Positions 1-64,000 of a stretch of DNA of 64,000 nucleotides are shown in pieces; the stretch's first letter is position 1; each line of letters opens with the position of its first letter. Location of the stretch: NCBI GenBank assembly GCA_964020085.1, contig OZ026608.1, forward strand, positions 10,280,138 to 10,344,137, read 5' to 3'. The DNA is from Micromussa lordhowensis (taxonomy: Eukaryota > Cnidaria > Anthozoa > Scleractinia > Lobophylliidae). A program made the translations under genes and the position numbers. The notes under the pieces are model-generated. The model had not been told where the DNA came from. It was given only the letters and a program-made list of their open reading frames with translations, and did no database searches.

Positions 1-1121
1 ACCCAATCTCTCCCCTTCGAAAAACCCCTTACGTACCACATGTTAGTCTTGATTCCAAATTCAATTGATTGTAGAATGTGCTTGGGAAGAAAGTATAAGT
101 CAGTCGAGCAATTGATGAAACGGAAAAAAAGAGACAGTCTTTCAAAGTATAAGCTGGCTTCCTACAAGTTCTACATGTACATGTGTTAGCGGAGGTTTAA
201 AAGTCAAAGACCATACGCTTGATTATTTTATTGAATCGGAAACGTTTATCCAGTCAAAAACCAAAAATTAATTGCTGTCGACCACATTTGGCGACAAACA
301 AAATTCTGTTCAGTGGATCGACTGAAACTCTGGAAACAAATGACGCTTCTAAACATAATCTAGATTTGAAAGAATTTCATAAACAAATGTTTGCCCAGTA
401 AAAGAAGCACACCGTAGTCTTTTAAAGATTAGTTGAGTTACTGAACACGCTAAGAACCAGAGTCAATAACGCTCGTCGATCGTCGCTCTAAATCTGTTCT
501 AAATGATGATCAATTTTGTCGACCTTAAAAAATGCCACACGATAAGCCAAATACTGCCTTTACGTATTTGCTTTCAAACCTGAAACTGTTAAATAGTTTC
601 GTCACTGTATACAAACCTTTCTAAATGACCGTTAAAAGTGAACTTTTATAACGTAAATATTCACAACTTTCGCTTGATATAATTAGCAAAAGAGGACGCT
701 ACGATCGCTCGGCAAACTTTCATCGTAAGGGTTTGCGCACTCTTCCTTAAACTCATAAACGACGTGAATTCCATTTAAAATAGAAAGCTTTGCTGTATAT
801 TCTTGGCTACGATTTTTGAGCCGAATAGATTTGAAAAGTTTAAGAGTCAATCCCAAATGAACGTGATAAGCAAACAACAGAGTTCGGCAAACGCTTCGTT
901 CGAGCGCGTGAAGTTACTGTATGCTTGGCTAATTTTCTGCGTGCTTGCAAGTTCGCATTACAATAGGCTATTGAAGTCTCGCGAGAAATTCAAGCAGTGG
1001 CACTTGCAGTTTTTTAAGCTCTCGCGAGACGAGACTCTCATCTCGCGAGACGAGACTCTCGTCTCGCGAGACGAGATTCTCGTCTCGCGAGAGGGTGGTA
1101 ACTTACTTTTGAGCGGTACTG
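1..1121. mobile_element. Family A Tc1/mariner-like element, right portion (copy 1)
   Basis: The sequence follows copy 3 (31075-32070) over most of its length and ends in GGTGGTAACTTAC and GAGCGGTACTG next to a TA dinucleotide. The left part, where copy 3 has its transposase remnant, is off the window. Just inside the right end lie four perfect TCTCGCGAGA palindromes (1020, 1041, 1062, 1083) at exact 21-bp spacing, and a fifth at 977. The open frame across them simply translates the repeat as S-R-D-E-T-L-V and is not a gene. Confidence 0.8.
977..1092. repeat. 21-bp-phased TCTCGCGAGA palindrome array
   Basis: Copies of the 10-bp palindrome begin at 977, 1020, 1041, 1062 and 1083. The last four are exactly 21 bp apart, about two turns of B-DNA, so the sites face the same side of the helix. 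The same phasing occurs in three other arrays of this family in the window. Confidence 0.9.
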
Positions 1122-1158
1122 TATAAGTGAATAAAGATGGTGAATTTCAAGCTCGGTA

Positions 1159-1485
1159 ATGAAATGTGAAAGGTCCGTTGATCAACATGACACAAGCATG
1201 GGACAAAGACAAAAAATCTGGTTCCCCGACAAGAATTGAACCCAAGATCGCCTGAACACTGAGCGGACCCTCTATCCACTGAGCTATGAGAACTCATTTA
1301 ACTGAGTTCATTTTTGACAGGAATTGAATGACGTTGCTCTCCATGAGTTCTCGTAGCTCAGTGGATAGAGTGGCCGCCTGGTGTTCGAGAGGTCATGTTT
1401 TCATGTCCTGTCGGGGACTCAGACTTTTTCATTGTCCCACGCTTGTGCCATGTTGATCAATTCACCTTTCACATTCTTGGTAGTT
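1159..1485. repeat. Head-to-head inverted pair of tRNA-derived SINEs
   Basis: On the minus strand (about 1160-1310) and again on the plus strand (about 1340-1480) there is a tRNA-like head with box A TAGCTCAGTGGATAGAG followed by a body containing GTCGGGGA, TTGTCCCA and CATGTTGATCAA. The halves are inverted repeats, so a transcript would fold into a hairpin of roughly 150 bp. The tRNA part is diverged and is unlikely to be a working tRNA gene. Confidence 0.75.
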
Positions 1486-3100
1486 TGTTAATTAAGAACA
1501 TGACAAACTGCATTAACAGTCTTTTTTAAGCCAAAATAGGTACCTGCTTTCTCTCCCTCGTGCTTACACACAATCGTTTAAAAAAATAAACGGGCTTGTA
1601 GCGAAAGCAGAAACAAACCTGAAGATTGCAGCAGATGGTATAACAAAAGCCTTAGAGAATGTTTATCACTGATTGCAACACAGGAAGCGGTATTTTACAA
1701 TTGACTTGCAAAACAGATGCCATCTTGAAGCCATCTTGAAAAAGGCCTTAGATTCATCGCTTCAAGGGACCTGGATGAGAGTCACCATAGCTCGATCATC
1801 TTGAACTTTTTTGACCAGTCACTGCAAGAGTGGATGGAAGAAGATTTCAAGCTTTTTTATCACCTCACCGTCATATCATTGTGGACTTTCAAAGATGTTT
1901 CAAAGATCTCACGTTGGCTTAGAAAGTGTTTTGATTTAGTGCAAAAAAATGTAAAAACTATGTTATTTAGATCAAAGGAGATTTTTCCAAGTAAATATGG
2001 TACACAAACATTGTAACAGTTCACAATGTTTACAGTCGAAGCTCTTGTAAGCAATCACCATGGAAATTTGAAAAAGTGGCCATAACTAGAGCTTGTTGCT
2101 CAGAAGAATTAACTCTGGTAAGTGACTGCATGGTAAAACAATAGAGGGTGGTTGCTTACAAGAGCTCCAGAAACTTATTAATTATTCATAAAGAAAAGAC
2201 AAAAGAAAGTGATGTTTAATGAGTATCTTTATATCTGATATAGACACGGCTGAACTTATACATTCATTTTTTAGACCAAAATAACCATTAGCTCGGTGTG
2301 CAGTTTTGTTAAAGTGTTTTTTTTTCTTTTGTTTTTGTTTTTTCATAATATATTGTACTTTATTGGCTTCCTGCACTACTATGAATTACAAAAACTGTTA
2401 TCTATATCGCTTAACCTACATTACATTACAATGGTTTCAACAGTACTGATGTTAACATTTCTCTTATAATGTGTAACTAACTAATTTCATGTGTGGTTTT
2501 GCGCTTGATTTATATGTAAAAGACTCTGAGTTACGCTTACAAGAGCTTAAAAACAAAGGAAAAGTCTGGTTGGCTAATCCCAAAAGTGTTTGTGGTCGCT
2601 TACGAGATCTTTTCATTACAAATTCAACAGTTCACAAAGTTGGTCGTAATTAGAGCTGGTTCCTTAGAGAGTGGTTGCAAGGAGAGCTCCAACTGTAGTT
2701 TAAAACAACCTACACTGTAATTAATTTTTGACAATGTTGTAGCCTTCTCTTCTCTTTATACACTGTAGGAGGGTTGAATTGGAGACTCAGTGACAATGTT
2801 CTTTCAGGATGTGTTTTAAGTGGATCTGCAGAATCTATTGATACTGAGTTTTTAATATGGATACAGAACTTGAAAATAATCTGTTAATGTACATATTGTT
2901 AAAAATGGTGTTCAAAATAGATTTTCACTGGCCAAAAATTATTATTTTTGAATGTTACCCATGGATAATTTTGGTCTATTTCATTGTCCACTTTTTAGAA
3001 AAAAAAATCTATGTTTAATTGAATTATACATTCAGTGATGTTCTCAATAGGAATAACCTCTGACATTTCCTGTTATGTTTTCTTACATTATAATAGATTG

Positions 3101-3164
<64 letters not shown>

Positions 3165-3209
3165 AGACTGATTGATTGACTAATGCTAGTGTTTGTATTG
3201 GCCTTGTAG
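1486..3209. other. Intronic/upstream stretch with diverged repeats and (ATTG)n microsatellite
   Basis: No exon was recognised. Two related segments (about 1960-2170 and 2530-2700) share phrases around cttacaagagct and agagctggtt, suggesting an old repeat. A perfect (ATTG)n tract occupies about 3100-3165, ending about 45 bp before the first DOCK acceptor. Confidence 0.6.
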
Positions 3210-62878
<59,669 letters not shown>

Positions 62879-64000
62879 GTTAATAATCAACAACTTTTGA
62901 TGACCTTTCTTTTGATACTGAGAACAACGAAGATCTCAGTAAGTGCTTCAGCTGATAACACTTACCGAGACCTTGATTATTCTGGATATCATGAAACACC
63001 GGAACTGATATTCAGTTTAGACTGAACACTGAACGGACACGATGGTAGATCTCCGTTTTTCAATCACTTTTGCTGTAGGATATTTTTTTCATACTTCCTC
63101 GGCGCCTTGCTTGGATTTTCTCAATATTTCATCATTACTCAAGTTATTACATGTAATGAGTTTTCAGTAGTGAAGCCACCTTACAGCTTTTGTCGCATTT
63201 TGTTGGTGAACTAAGACTCATCTTAATGTCTAAGATTTGTTCTTTCGCTAAAGCAGAATGCTTGCACCTTCCGTCTTCAAAATTAACACGTGGCAGGTTC
63301 TTGGGACGTCTTGTTGGGTCCTCCTTCACGTTTTGTTTTGTGGTACTGAAGAATTTTATTTTTTCAACTGGGATTTTGTAATATGCCGTCGTGATCGGAT
63401 CCAGCATATTTCACTTCAAGCTCAAGTTTATGTTTTTGCCCTCGCAGCTTTTGTGTACAACTTATTTCTTATCTTGCACACTTCGCGATAACTAGTTTAG
63501 TAACTTTTGCCAAGCTTTGTACTTTGCTTTGTTATGAAGTCTTAAAATTTAGGTAAAGAGTTTCAGTCTAAGTCTTATTTCTGTCCGCCATTTTGTCTGT
63601 CCGATCTCGTTTTTGTCGGAGCTGTATATTCAATGTTACCGTTTACACTCAATTCACTTTTCTGCACCGATGCCGGAAATTGCACTGATTTGGGATTAAT
63701 CGACATGTTAGCCAATCAGGATACAGAAATTGTTGCTTTTATATCATTATCATGGCTATAGCAGAACTTGACAAGATAATCATATCCAAGGAAATTTTAA
63801 GCATGGAACCTGCTCACTGGCAATAACTAGATTATCTTGTTAATGTGAGTTGACTACTAATTAGCTGCCATAGTTTCAATTTTTGTCATCTTTTGTTGCT
63901 TCCCAATCCTAATTAAAAATGGTGAGGTGAAACTCTGTTTTGTTGACTTGTCATTCATAGATTTGTTCAAAATGCAACGTTTTTAACCAAAACTAATCTA
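62879..64000. other. Start of DOCK intron 25, nothing recognised
   Basis: No exon matching the next DOCK segment was found up to the window edge. Confidence 0.5.

Noticed and set aside
803..1126. 107-residue open frame with repeated S-R-D-E-T-L-V
   Set aside because: It is the translation of the 21-bp palindrome array plus transposon end; its length is a side effect of a period divisible by three.
1..3209. Search for the preceding DOCK exons (N-terminal ~110 residues)
   Set aside because: No segment resembling the conserved P-P-D-D-I-E-V region was found; these exons are probably outside the window.
63147..63491. Frames on both strands near the right edge
   Set aside because: No family motif and no match to the next DOCK segment.

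Overview
This window looks like nuclear DNA of an invertebrate animal, most likely an anthozoan such as a stony coral. The evidence is one long gene of small exons with canonical GT-AG introns, AT-rich sequence, and introns packed with tRNA-derived SINEs, LINE, Ty3/gypsy and DIRS-type remnants and many DNA transposons with terminal inverted repeats (TIRs). The species cannot be fixed from the sequence alone. Nothing prokaryotic is present: there are no operons, CRISPR arrays or ribosome binding sites.

The only host gene recognised is a large DOCK-C (DOCK6/7/8-type, closest to DOCK7) guanine-nucleotide exchange factor on the + strand. Twenty-five consecutive coding exons run from 3210 to 62878 (3574 coding bases, about 1190 codons). 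Every intron phase matches the next exon, so no required exon appears to be missing between them. Roughly the first 110 residues lie to the left of the window. The catalytic DHR-2 half lies to the right. The membrane-binding DHR-1 (C2-like) domain is encoded by exons 13-17 (44491-50620).

The rest is intron, and the interest is in its mobile DNA. Family A (1-1121, 8682-10836, 29813-32070, and a right end at 39289) is Tc1/mariner-like: TA target duplications, CAGTACCG termini, and subterminal arrays of the CpG palindrome TCTCGCGAGA spaced exactly 21 bp apart. Family B (13689-18162) has CAGTGCAGCTC termini and ATACGCGTAT arrays. It carries two nested elements: C (14492-16390, GGTCCATGGACC arrays) and a 975-bp TA-flanked element (16615-17589) holding a broken HIRAN-like ORF. 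Family E (26579-28498) carries GATCCGTACGGATC every ~138 bp and ends only 52 bp before a DOCK exon. Families A and B share an internal ~210-220 bp satellite. Other elements are a TTAA-flanked MITE (6618-7268), a 1.8-kb TIR element (32476-34248), a 0.8-kb TIR element (42648-43441) and several long hairpins.

The observation most worth following is that two unrelated mobile ORFs, a Tc1-like transposase tail (stop at 30987) and the HIRAN-like ORF (stop at 17352), are each followed 9-15 bases later by a histone-mRNA-type stem-loop (GGCTCC-TTTA-GGAGCC-ACCACA type). This suggests that some of these elements make histone-style, non-polyadenylated transcripts. Together with the four families that carry short palindrome arrays near their ends, this is the best candidate here for an undescribed system.
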